Positions 20,700-32,387 of a DNA stretch of 64,000 nt are shown here, one piece after another. The DNA is from Heliopora coerulea (Eukaryota; Cnidaria; Anthozoa; Scleralcyonacea; Helioporidae), in assembly GCA_030142905.1 (NCBI GenBank), contig JASJOG010000610.1, forward strand, positions 1-64,000, read 5' to 3'. The translations under genes were made by a program, and so were the position numbers. Each line of letters opens with the position of its first letter. Position 1 is the first letter of the stretch. Below the pieces are notes generated by a model. The model did no database searches, was not told the DNA's origin, and worked only from the letters and a program-made list of their open reading frames with translations.

Positions 20700-22460
20700 C
20701 TGTGAATTAAATATTGATATTTAAGACAACTAAACAAAAATCCATTTTGTCTCCTTGCACGTGTACTATTGCCTGAAGTGACATTGGGTAGCCTTGAGGG
20801 TGAAGACTAAGATTTTGAGCTAAACGCATCAACAATTGGGTTTACATGTCTCATTTTAACCACGGGATATTTATTAATCGAGGGCAATGCATATCGAGGG
20901 TCATCAATAAAAAATGTTGATTGAAGCCAAGACTTAGCTTTCGTTTGCAATATATAGGTTTCATTTTAAACACGAGGTCCGATGAACAAACAATTTGTGC
21001 AAATGAGGAAGGGTAAAGTTTATAATTAATTCGGGACCAGAGTTTCGTTTCAAACCGTGGCAATCTTTATTCGTCTTCCGCGGCTGAAAAACTTCATTTG
21101 AAATTACGTGTGGTGCTAAGTTGGCAAGTGTTCAGTTAGTAAGTTTCCTCATGACATTGGCTCTCACATCTTCTTCCAGTCCTAAGGGTAGAACTGGAGA
21201 TATTTAGTTCGTACACCATCAACAAGCCAGCCAGAAGACTGCTGACATTACATTTAGTTTCTCTCACTGCGGTTACAGGTTATAAGCGTTTGAAGTAATG
21301 ACGCGTGCAGAACAAAAAATTATACGTTTGAAATTTGCGTATGTACCCATCATTATACATCCAAATTTCAGATAAACCGAATTTCTCCAGCGGAAGTAGA
21401 TATGAGAAGTCAATAGTCAATTGTATCATTCAGGGATAACAATCTTGTGGTTTCCAACGAGCGATATATCGCTTTCTTGTGGTGACTTTTGGGTGGTCTT
21501 GTTTGTCGATACGTGCAATATGCTGCCGTCTATAACGTCACGACGCTTCGGTTAAGTTTAAGGGTGTAAGGATTTATTTACCAAGTTGTAAAATAATCTA
21601 ACCTAGTAATCCTCAGCTTGCTGTCGCCTCACCGTGTTCAGTTGACTTTTTCCCTGGCTAATGACGGCTCGAAACCTCCCCGATAAACCTCGTCAAATTT
21701 CAACCAGATGTAGTAAACGGCCAGTAAATTGTTGAAATAGATACATATGTAAAAACATGAAGTGCTCCGTAGGCAGTTTTGAACGACGGTGGAAAACTTT
21801 AAAGGAAGTACTTCGGAAGAAAACAAGAGGACGAGGTACTGATGTTTACAGCGGATTAGAAAGCCGCCTTCATCTTACATTGATAAAGGAATGATTACTC
21901 TTATGTACGTTTTTTCACGACCATATAACGTTACACGTTATTGAATGCACGGCGTGCTTCTCAGGGGGTATGCAAGATTTGGAAAAGGGGGTTTCCAAAC
22001 CGGGGTTGGCCAGTGTTCCTGCTATGACAAAGTTTGAAATTAATATATACACTTTGAGATCAATTTTGAAGCATTCTGGAAATGACTTATGCAACAATTG
22101 TGAGGATCTTCAAATTAAGAAACAAAAAGAGCTTTTTTGAGAGTAAGTCATAGTTAACTCAAGATATACTGCAGGCCAACTACACTCTTAAAATATTTAC
22201 GAATGAAGTTCTGATATTTGCCGAAGAGAGGTCGATAAGTATAGTGGGTGTATGGGCAAATCAATTTCTGACCAGGACTGAATAAAGTAATGTCTTACAT
22301 TCGTCCGTGACAATAATAAATGCGGAATTGATTATATCATTTGAGAAAGCTGCAAAATGATTTGAAAAACAGCCTAATTATAATCTCCCCACCCTACGCA
22401 ATAAAGCAGCCTAGTTGTGCGGAAAACACTCGATCTAATAAGTGTGTTACAGTTGTAATA

Positions 22461-22974
22461 CAGTGGCGTAGGAAGCTAGTTCAACTTAGGGGCGCCGGGG
22501 ACAAAATTTTAGTTCAGGGTGGGCGTTTTTACTTAGATGTTTTCATCGCCTATATTGTTGACAATACTGGGACAATACTTTCAATTTTACATCTGTGGTA
22601 AGGCACATTTCGCGTTTAGGAGATTACTAATTTATTAATTAAAAGACTAAATACAATTAAAAAGTGCCGTGGGTTTTTTAACCCTCATGAAGGATACTAA
22701 AAGTGAGCATAAATTTATCCCCGTACAACTTTAAATTACAGTAAAGTATGAACCATCATTAAAACTATGTGCAGTACATAAGACTTTGGAGTATTTTCTA
22801 TTTTAATTTTGAATCTATCGCAAGTACGCAAGCACGTGTGATGAAAAAACTTAGGAAAGACTTGGTATAGTGTCACCATATCTGTTTTAAGGGGGACGGA
22901 ACGATATCTCGCCCCCCTTAATAAAATGTTAGAGGGACCGTGCCCCCGTGGCTCGCCTGCTTCCTACTCCACTG
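22461..22974. mobile_element. hAT-like TIR element, non-autonomous
   Basis: Ends CAGTGGCGTAGGAAGC and, inverted, CAGTGGAGTAGGAAGC, with an imperfect 8-bp flank match (TTGTAATA and TCTTAATA). No transposase. G-runs and C-runs flank the interior. A related single end (CAGTGGCCTAGCTGTGG, inverted) is at about 26650-26668. Confidence 0.6.
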
Positions 22975-23508
22975 TCTTAATATGTTGTGGAACGTAACAA
23001 AGACGGAACCCAAAAATACTGTTGTAATTGGTCGTTCTTTCTCGCAAAACAGCTGAGATTATCAACGTTTTAGCCGACATTTAATCCATGTTTTCATATT
23101 TTTATTATGTCATTAATGGCCTTTTGCACACTTTTGGCATAATGGAATAAACTGAGTGTTCTTTGGTTATGTCGAAAGGATCATGCATCTGATAATTTTT
23201 GAGGGGTGTGAAAAAAAGATCACTTTTTCTTGTTGGGCTCGTTCGTACATGATTTTCGTAAACGGTCATTAACTCTATCTGAAGGAGCACTTGCCCCCTC
23301 AGTTTATAAAACCACGACATTCTTCTTACGTATAGTTACGTTGGTGAGCTAGTGAGAATTAATCTTAAAGCTGTTTCACGAAATGGAGAAAGTTTGCTTC
23401 TCAACCTGAAGGCGTGGTTCCATAGCACAAATACCCTTTTCAAGAACTGCTTAAAATATTCTTTAAATGTTCAAACCATGGGCTTGATTAAAATACGTAA
23501 CAACTGAA

Positions 23509-23832
23509 TCAAAGCATGGCCAACGTTTCGCTGTTAACAGCATCGTTCGAGGGCAAGTTGGAAAAAACTGTTTCGGTACAATTAGTTTTATGCGGCAACG
23601 GTTTCTGCTTATCTGACGTGGAGTTATTATTAATTACAGATGACCTTGCTGTGATTTTCGCTGAAAGATTTCTTTCAATTATACTAATGACTTGAAACAA
23701 AATTGAAATTATTTCCAAGGATGTTTCGAGCAGCTTTACATTGATATTAAAGTTTCGAATTTTGGTTTTAAAACTCAAAAACGCAGAGAGTGTTTTTAAC
23801 GCCAGACCAATCTCCCCAGAATGCAAACTCAT
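23509..23832 (-). CDS. Unidentified 107-residue open frame
   Basis: An ATG-initiated frame reading MSLHSGEIGLALKTLSAFL and then a leucine/isoleucine-rich helical stretch, followed by a polar Asn/Ser/Thr tail. It has no recognised domain, no signal peptide and no clear splice context, and lies in the ankyrin-DLG5 intergenic region. It is longer than most chance frames here, but that is its only support. It may be a single-exon lineage-specific gene or noise. Confidence 0.2.
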   Translation of the reverse strand: MSLHSGEIGLALKTLSAFLSFKTKIRNFNINVKLLETSLEIISILFQVISIIERNLSAKITARSSVINNNSTSDKQKPLPHKTNCTETVFSNLPSNDAVNSETLAML

Positions 23833-24053
23833 GACTAATTAGTTCAATGATTCTTGACTGGGAACTCTCGCTGACTGACACCCTTTTGTGATCGCGTATT
23901 TAAGTGATCTCTGCATGGTAATGGACGACAAGTTATAAGATGGTAACCATGGTGGCAGACGAGGCGGCAATTGTGTCGCTCTCTGACACCAACCTATTTG
24001 CAAGTTAGGTGTATCTTACATAATGCTCTAAATGAGCTCTGCAAAACAGTATA

Positions 24054-24327
24054 AAGTGTCTTTATTTATACTGGATAACCGTTTCAGATGGCTAAACTGT
24101 TCTCCCAAGAAGTCCAGTAAGGGCCACCCCTCATGGGTTTAGTGTTATTATAGGAGGAAACGGGAATACCCGAAAAAACCCCCTGAGATGCTTGGTAGAG
24201 CCAAACTGGACAACACTTTCCTCACACGTGACTGAAGTAGCTTTAGTCACATAATTACACGGAGCCGGATTCAAACCCTTGTCATAGTGGTCAGAGGCAT
24301 GTGCACTACCATTATGCCACCCCAGTA
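24054..24327 (-). mobile_element. tRNA-derived SINE, type B (copy 3)
   Basis: Full-length reverse copy from TTTATTTATACTGGATAACC to the head complement GGCATGTGCACTACCATTAT. Intergenic between ankyrin and DLG5. Confidence 0.75.
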
Positions 24328-24417
24328 TATTTTTAACATTATAGGCTTCGTTAATGGTTATGGGGACAAAACATTTCACGATTGAAACTAAAACTAGCCA
24401 ACTGACGTAGTGTTAAC

Positions 24418-24500
24418 CCTTTCCAGTCCGAGACGTCTCCTCTTGACGAGTAAAATCGTCTGCCGTTAGTCCGTTAGCTTTCGTCAGATTCGACACGACA
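24418..24500. repeat. Dispersed repeat, GACGAGTAAAATCGTCTG family (copy 1)
   Basis: Contains TTGACGAGTAAAATCGTCTG and CCGTTAG; shared with 46374-46470. I recall this motif as abundant in stony coral genomes (not verified here). Confidence 0.6.
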
Positions 24501-25094
24501 AGAGTAAGTCACACATCTACCGGGCTTTCCCCACGGTGGTTGAAATTACTGATAGAATTACCACACTACTGGAGTGCAAATCGTCAATCGGAGCAAGATG
24601 CCGAGCTCAATTTGCCGTCAAATCACCGCTGTTTTACATAGTAGAAAACGTTGAGAGGGTCCAAAAGTTTTCGCCAAAAATCAGTGTCTGTTTGTTTTTT
24701 TTTTTTTTTTTTGTTTTTTTTTTTTGTTTTTTGGCAGAGTGCTACCTTCAACTTTTTCCACTTGGATCAAAACTTCATGCCTATGCAGCGCTCCAGTTCT
24801 GGGTATTTTACACAAGCGATTTCATATCGCAGTCAGGCCGGCGTCAAATTCAATGGAATTGAATAAAAATGGCAGCAAACATCAATGATACAAACGGCCT
24901 TTTAGATCGATGTTTATCCTTTCCTTACGTCGTAAACTTTATAAAAGAATTAGGCTGGCCTAATTCGAGAAGATACCGTGCCTCAAGCTTGTTGAAAGCC
25001 TATCATAGGTGGGCTGGTTTCTTCAATAGAAGGACGAGAACCCGACTAACTGGGCTGAACAAAGTTTTTAGGGACCTCACCAAGACATTTTCAG

Positions 25095-25389
25095 CTTGGG
25101 CAAAACTGATACTACTTTGTGCTATACGTTCGCTAAAACGAACTCAGTCACACCAATAAAATATTTACGACAAAATCCGGAGATGCTGAAGGAAATCTCG
25201 GTTGGGCAAGAATTGTGCAAGGTAAGATATTGTCTTATGTAAATGTGATTCTCTTTATGTCTGGCAATCGCCATTTCCATTGCAAACATGATGGATTCCG
25301 TGAATGACGAGGAGGAAAGCAAGGCTGATGGAGCAATTGTCTTTCCATTCACTTTTGGAATTCGGTGTTTGGATGAAAATGGAAAAACG
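25095..25389 (+). other. Candidate plus-strand exon pair, unidentified
   Basis: 25095-25221 sits between TTTTCAG and a strong GTAAGATA donor and is open as LGKTDTTLCYTFAKTNSV then PIKYLRQNPEMLKEISVGQ. 25288-25389 starts at ATGATGG and runs MMDSVNDEEESKADGAIVF then PFTFGIRCLDENGKT to a GTAAAG donor. Upstream, an AAAATGGCAGC context begins a separate frame at 24869. I could not join these into one phased model and recognise no family. Confidence 0.2.
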
Positions 25390-28300
25390 GTAAAGTATTC
25401 TGGTAGTTGTATTCACCTGACGTAATAAGAGGAACCGGCTATTGCGAAATATCTAACACAAATCCACCACGAATCGCATAACTACGGGGGAGGGGGCGCG
25501 AGGGGGGATGTGCCCCCTCATCTGAGGACTGTGCATCTCCAGGTGCCCCCCCATATGAAATTTTGAAATTGGTAAAAAAAATTGCAGAATCATATACTGT
25601 TGCTATTTTGCTTATACAACATATTTACTTTTAATTCTAAAATAGAATGGGAAATACAAGTTGTCGAACTGTTCGACTTTGTTCGACTATACAGTCAATT
25701 TTTTTGACCGCTTAGTGCACGCTTTGCCGAATGAGCAAAATGCCGGTAGTTCAGGAGTCAATGGATGTGTGAGTGGCTGACATTTAAACATAGTAATAAC
25801 GGAAGGACAGTTGAGATAATTTTGATAAATTGAGGTGGCAAGTCAATCCAGGATTTTAGAAGCGGGGGAAGTGAAGGCGAGCGCGGAAAGAGCAACAAAT
25901 TTCTAGGAGGGTCTGGGGGCATGCTTACCCGGGAAATTTGGAATTCCTAGGTTCCTGAAATGCTATTTTTGGCATTTTGGGGGTAGTTTTAAGTGAGATT
26001 TTAAGAAAATACCTAGCCATAAAAAAACAATTCTTTTCGAAAAATGAAGCACAAGTCAGTATCTTTATAGTCTATCTCTGAGCAGAATGTTATTTTGGCC
26101 ACAGACAATGATCATCAATGCATCTCCACAATCACCTTTATATTTTTTGCAGTTCCCGTTGATCTGCCTTTGCCGATCTGCCTTTACCTGCCGGATAGCA
26201 TTCCCAGTGGCAATAGCAAAAAACGTAGTTTAATAACTGAGGTTAGGTAACTATTTCCATTATCACAAAAAACTGTCTGCGTCCAGAATAAACTGGCTCA
26301 TATACGCAAAACGGAGGGCGTACGCCCCTTACGCCCCCTCTAGATTCAGGCCTGTTTGGCAGGAATAAGAAGTTCTACGATGAAAAAAAAGAAATCAACA
26401 CTGTAAGTCGTTGTTTGCCGTTTTAATAGGATATTGTTCATTGGGTTGTCCTGCGGGCTATACAAACATTTAATAAACGAAATTTGAGGCCAACTTGTAT
26501 ATGGAGCTGTTTTGGTTGAGTAGTTCACCAACCATGTAAATGCAAAAAATGTCGAAATTCACTACATTTAATAAAAACATTTTATAGCAAAATATCTAGT
26601 GTCCCCCCAAAAATGGCTATGTCATCTTGGGTGCCCCATATTTTTCAACCACAGCTAGGCCACTGCACAGTAGCAAGGACCTCGTAGCTATAAACTTACC
26701 ATGTTGTGACAACAGCACTATCACGAATTTCCTTTCTCCGGACGCTACGTATTATATGTGTGTGATACTGTAAGCCCTTAGAGTTTCGAGAAACTAATCC
26801 GGTCAGTTGAAAACAGCTATATTGAATACAGAAACACAATTTATGCGAAAGGGCAGCATATTAGGGGAAAAAATCCCCTACAGAAAACGAAGGAATCTCC
26901 ATTTGAAAATGGTCAGTTCTACCAAACATGAAGAAATCTGCAGAAGAGTAAAAGTCTGTTTCGTCGTTCTAGATCTGGCAGTCTCTACGACTCTTGTTTG
27001 GTGACTTCTATGGCAATTAAAATTGCGTTTTGCAGCGAGGTGGTTGGAGGTGTGCCAGATGCTTGGAAGAAGATAAACAGTTTGCTGTTCAGAAATCGAG
27101 TGAACGTAAACAGGCTAGCATTCTTCATCAAATGTCACGAATATTGGCAAGGCCGAACGCTGAAGGTGAAAAGGAAAATCGCTATGCCAACTGGCAAGAT
27201 AAGAAACTGGCTCTGTATTGTCCCTTCCTTTAGCAACATTTGTTCTTTGTCATAATCTGACATAAGCTGATATCAAATATACCTATACAGGCGAATCCTG
27301 GCTCAATAGGTCGATATTCTACTGACCCATGGCGGACCAGTTTCATGGTAAAATTTAACCCTCACTGTGGTTCCAAGCCTTTCCCCCTAACCTATCTAAG
27401 CGAAGCTATCCTTGTTAAAAATTATAAATCAAAACGTCATTTCGTTTAGCTACTGACCTTAGGGAAGTTGGACCGCTCTCTTCCACATTGGTGCGCAGAA
27501 ATAATTCTGTGTAGAACCTTCTACTGAGAACCCCGAAACAAAGAAGTTTGGAAACCAAAAGCGGGCATTTTATCTCAGATCTGCTCTCCTATTCGCTCAA
27601 ACCAGCAGTTTAACTTCAACGTCGTCGGAGCAGCGAGAAGCGGAAACCGTTCATCCTAAAACAAACGTAGGAGGCACGAGAGCTATTGTATTTCGACAGC
27701 AATTAAACACCTTGCAACTCTTTGTGAAACGGTCAACGTGTTCAGCACCGGAACTCATTGTTAAGAGATTTGTCTAGTGCTTTTTGGAGTATCACGGCTA
27801 TTTGTGTCCACATCCACTTCGACAGGTCGAAGTAAAGTTGGAGTATTAGGCTAAGTTCAGTTAGAAAACCTTGCATGGGGTGACATAGTTGGAGTGAAAA
27901 CGATATAGTGGATTATTATCTACTTGTCTGAATGGAAATGGTCATTTGCTTATGCCATTTGCAATATCAGCGCTTGCGTACATCATATTTTAAGCCAGTC
28001 GAAGTCAAAAATAACATTTATAAATAAGCTATGACAAAAAAGAACCAAACTGTTCATGACCTTCCTTAATCAGAAAGACACAAACTCCTTCAGCGGGGAA
28101 GGTCGCATGAAAATGAAAATTTTTTGTAAATCATCGTGATTTTGCATAACATTACCAGCTATTGTTAGTACCGATCGAAGCTCCATTTTGCTATTTCTTG
28201 TCTTTCTTCGTTCATATAAGTGTATGCTATAAAAAGTGCTCACTGCATATATATTTACGATATAAAGCTGAAGGCAAGAGAGCTCTTTTCCGCTTTCGTT

Positions 28301-31072
28301 TCACAACTTTTTTAAACCTTTTAAGAACGGAAACGGTGGGTAGACTCAAAAGATTTACTCATGCTTGGTCCTCACTAGCTTGACGAAAGAAAAATACACG
28401 TGTTTCGACTAACCTGCAAGCTTGACTGGGCGGCTTTCACCACGAACTACAACCTCTGAATGGACGACATTCCAAATTCGGATCCATAAGATTTGAGTTT
28501 TGCATCTTCACTGTTTATAACATCGATACCTCGGTTTCCAATAACTATTACCGTCTGAACAACGTCTTTTGACCTCGTCTTATTATTTTGTTGTCAAAAG
28601 GGGCGTTTTTCCCGTTTGATTGAAAAGGGATCGGGGTTCACTGGTTGCGACCCACCTGCCCAACAGTGTCAAGTGAGTTCCATGTATTTCATTTGGACAT
28701 TTGTCGTCTCATTCGGTCTCAATGGCAAGTCAAAATTAACAATTTATAATGTATGAGACTGTTGACTGATATCAATAAAGAAGAATTGGAAAAAGTGCCT
28801 CTGACTCGTGGCTAAAGGTTTAGTTGTCAACTTTTAAATTCGACCGGATATGGAAATCGGCTAATTTTGAACTTTGGCAAGTAAACTGTCGCGTCTGTCA
28901 GTTGTTTCTGCCAAATGGTGCTTGTACCTGCCAAACTACAGGCGGCATGAAAAATTCGTATTGACACGTTAGAATGTGAATAACAAGCCGGGTTACCTCT
29001 GATATACCTGACCTGACGTATATATCTTATAAGAGTTCTTTGACTTGTTCGGTGACTTTCTCTCTTTGACTGATTACAAGAATCACTTGAAACACATTCA
29101 CGATTCCAAGTCAGAGACCTTTCACTAGGAGAAACATTGGCAACGGTTCACCGGACATTACTTAGGAAATTTTTAGACAAATACTTAATTCAGATTGACA
29201 TTACATAATCGTCGAAACTGCGTTTTCAACGATTCTTTGAGTTAATATGACGGTGGCCTTGCCAAAACTTAACGATCTTTTATCTCTAACGTATTCCTCA
29301 CCAGCTCAAATAACCCGATGTACGTCAGTTCATATCATGACGTCATTCGCACGAAGAGAAAACTTTATCAGTCACTGTTCAGTTGCAGTCCAAAATAGTA
29401 ATGATTTTGCTCCCTAGAACTTTTGCTCAAATTACCTGCACAATATTTTCAGCTTTCACTGTTAACTATCGCAAACTGTGAATTACGTAAACAGACTCAA
29501 CAGTAGATAAAGGAACTTTATGTGTTCATTAAAAAAATGACTAGGACATTAATCAGCTAGCTGTAGTTAAGGGTCATTTAGTTGAAATGAATTAAGTCCT
29601 TGTAATTTGTTTCAAGTTATTCGATTGAGTGTGGCGTACGTCTCCTTAATGATGTGATGCACAATGGGGTGATCTGAAGAGGAAAGTTTCAAATCACATT
29701 GCAATATGATATCAACCAAAATCTAGATCATTCTAAGTAAATCACAGGTCAAAGCGGTCAGGCTAAGTCGGTAAGGGTTTGTGCTTGGGTTAGGATTAAG
29801 GAAAGATAATTAAGTACATGCCTTTGCCCTACTGATTTCAGCAGTGCCTAACAGACAACTACAATGGCAACCTTGAATCACTATAACAACACATGAACAA
29901 AAGTACCATGTCTTCTTTAGCTTAGCAGAAGCGGCTTCTCAAATTTTATCCTTGCTATTGCCTGACGACCTATCATTTAAGCTTTTGCCTAACAGACGTG
30001 CTTTTCAAATTATATTCTGGCTACGGCCAGGCAATTCTTATCTGATAAGAAGGGGTTTCTGACGTCATAAGGAGTATACGTCCCCAATATTCTTCACGCT
30101 CATTCGGGAATGATCGCAGATTGCCCCTGACCCATAGAGATGTATTAAGGAGGCATTGCAACTAAATATCACTCAACCGCGCAGGAAAAATTAATTGTCG
30201 CCATATTGGACAGATTAGGGGCAAAACAATCATGCCCGGATGAAGGTCAGGGTCAAAGGCCACTTCACTTTTGTCAATTTTCTGTTGGGTTTTTTTTTTT
30301 TGGTTGTTTATGATCTTTATTCTCTGACCTACATATAACTGACCTGCGAATACAAAAAGCCTGATCGAAAATACTCCGTAACTGCACAGAATATTCAGTC
30401 ATATTTGTCTGGTACACGTCTTTGCCAAACGAGTTTGTGCTACAGGAAAATTGACCAGTTACTAAACTCTCTGAATAATTGTCCAAACTTGAAAGGTAAC
30501 AATGAGCTACTTTCTTTCCTAAAAGAAGGCAACAGCGTTTAAGTTACAGGCCGAACAAATTTCCCGGCCGCTTGCTAGGAAGACGGCGTCGGCCGAAAAC
30601 ATGCTGAGGACACAAACGTCAGTGAGTTGGACATCAAGTTGATTACATATTCTGTGGTAACACTTCAGCCTCCCTTGAGCGTTGAGGACGTGACAAGATG
30701 ACATGCCATACCCAAGTCGGGGTCATTTCTTGCAGTACAAAAGTAATGTGGAATGGTATAACTGACCTATATATAACAGCTATTTATAGAAGGTCAGTGA
30801 TTACAGCTGGAAACGAGGTTGTCCGCCCTCTCTCTAGCATGCAGCAACATTGACAAGGTGTAGAGTTAGGATTAGGGCTATAATCCTAACCCTAATGCTA
30901 GCTGTAATCGTGATCCTAACCTGAATCTTAGGTGAGTGAACAGGGTTGACTTATAATATAACGCGAATGCGAATAGTTCTCAGGCTATCACGGTAAGCAT
31001 CCGCCATCTTGAAGTGGGCGTCAAAAAAACATCGCTGGGTCGGTCCGGTGGTGGTCGGTCGGTCGGTTTGGG

Positions 31073-31150
31073 TGTTCGCCCGGGAATCGAACCCGCAAAC
31101 CTGTTAATCTAGTGTTGTACGTGCTCCGACAACTGAGCTACGAAAGCCCC
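31073..31150 (-). mobile_element. tRNA-like sequence (pseudo-tRNA or SINE head)
   Basis: Minus strand: GTAGCTCAGTTGTCGGAGC forms a correct D arm and GCGGGTTCGATTCCCGG a near-complete T arm with both pol III boxes. The acceptor and anticodon stems do not pair, so it is not a functional tRNA. Confidence 0.6.
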
Positions 31151-31939
31151 TGCCGGGAGTTTGGCCAACGAGCTGGATTACTGCATCAGCAACCTAACAT
31201 CGATCTTAACCCGCATTATTACTCTGGAATAAGGACGTGTTCCTGAAGAGAGGGGTTGAGGCAAATCTCAATTCTTCGCAACCAAAATGTTTTCAAAATA
31301 CAAGCTACAACAACTTGGATACCTCGAAGAAAAAATATTTCCACATTCTTTAAAAAAGAGTTCCTCATGGCGGTTATTCATGCCTTCTTAGACAAGAACA
31401 ACAACAGAGACCCGTTGTTCGGGACAGTCTTCCCAGATAGGAAACGTTTTCCAACGACGTTAAAAGACAAATGACACAAAACATAAACGTATATCGAATA
31501 ACGGAGTACCGTAAAAGTACTTCGGTCATTTATATCTACGAGCATCATATTTTCATCAATATTAGACAATATTAGGCACACATCTGTTAAATATTCCTAA
31601 ACCTTATTCCTCGTTTCGAGAAGCGTAACAGGTAAACAAAGCGTGAATAACCCAGACAACTATGGAATGTCAGTTTTGTACCATTTTCAACGTCACGAGA
31701 TCAATGAGATTTACAAAGTCACTGTTACGTGATAAATGAGCCACATGTTACCTGAATTTATCTCTCGGGGAATAGTGTTCAGCTCAAAAGCGATTAAATT
31801 TCCACAGCTCAAAACGTACCTCAACGTAAAGTTGAAAAGCACAGTTCCGAACCTTCGATGAAAACACAGCCGAACTGCTTTTCAACTTTTCCGTATCAAA
31901 AAGGATATCAAGATTGTGCACAACAGCCATGGAAAAGCC

Positions 31940-32387
31940 TCAGTCAATTTCAGTTTCGTCAGCGTTGTTGGTGGTACCATCCTGGAAAAAGTTTAGAATC
32001 TCTTCGTTATCTGGAAACATCCCGCGAATCACCCCTTCTCCTTTTTCTTCTTTACTGCCGTTTATTTCGAGTCGTTCCTCGGGGAGTTCCGAGAATCGCT
32101 TCTCCTCGACGGACGTTTCCTCAGCTGAGTCGACCAAAATATTGCCGTCACCATTTATCATGCCGTTAAACACGGGACCTGTGTATCCAGTCCGGCGAAT
32201 CTCCGTCACCATCATTCTGTCCTTTCTGCCATAACTTGAATAGGCTAAATACTTGAAATCCGTGACGATATCTTCACGACCAATATCTTTAAGCTGCGAT
32301 TCTAAATTTTCCATGGTTGCTTCAGTTCCTTGTTGATCTTTCCATATCTTAAGGACTTCGACACCACAGGTCTCGACGTTGTGATTG
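31940..32387 (-). CDS. ANK: Ankyrin last exon: end of death domain, short tail, stop
   Basis: Encodes NNHNVETCGVEVLKIWKDQQ, then GTEATMENLESQLKDIGRED, IVTDF (death-domain helices 4-6, with conserved W and the L---L--I-R-DIV pattern), then about 85 mostly acidic residues ending DETEID and TGA. No good donor precedes the stop, so I take it as the true terminus. I saw no convincing AATAAA in the next 700 bases downstream. The opposite-strand frames at 31858-32234 are shadows. Confidence 0.9.

Larger units (their letters stand above)
19141..31939. other. Intergenic region between ankyrin and DLG5
   Basis: About 12.8 kb with no recognisable conserved gene. It contains the orphan exon at 20632-20699, a TIR element at 22461-22974, a SINE at 24054-24327, a pyrimidine-rich T tract at 24694-24736, a tRNA-like sequence at 31073-31150 and degenerate dispersed repeats. 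Weak, unlinked exon candidates on the plus strand are 24869-25159, 25095-25221, 25288-25389 and 27036-27233; on the minus strand there is an isolated 107-codon frame at 23832-23509. I could not identify any of these. Confidence 0.6.

Noticed and set aside
31073..31150. Candidate tRNA gene
   Set aside because: D and T arms are good, but acceptor and anticodon stems do not pair; treated as a pseudo-tRNA or SINE head.
31858..32234. Overlapping plus-strand frames of about 100 codons
   Set aside because: Antisense shadows of the last ankyrin exon.
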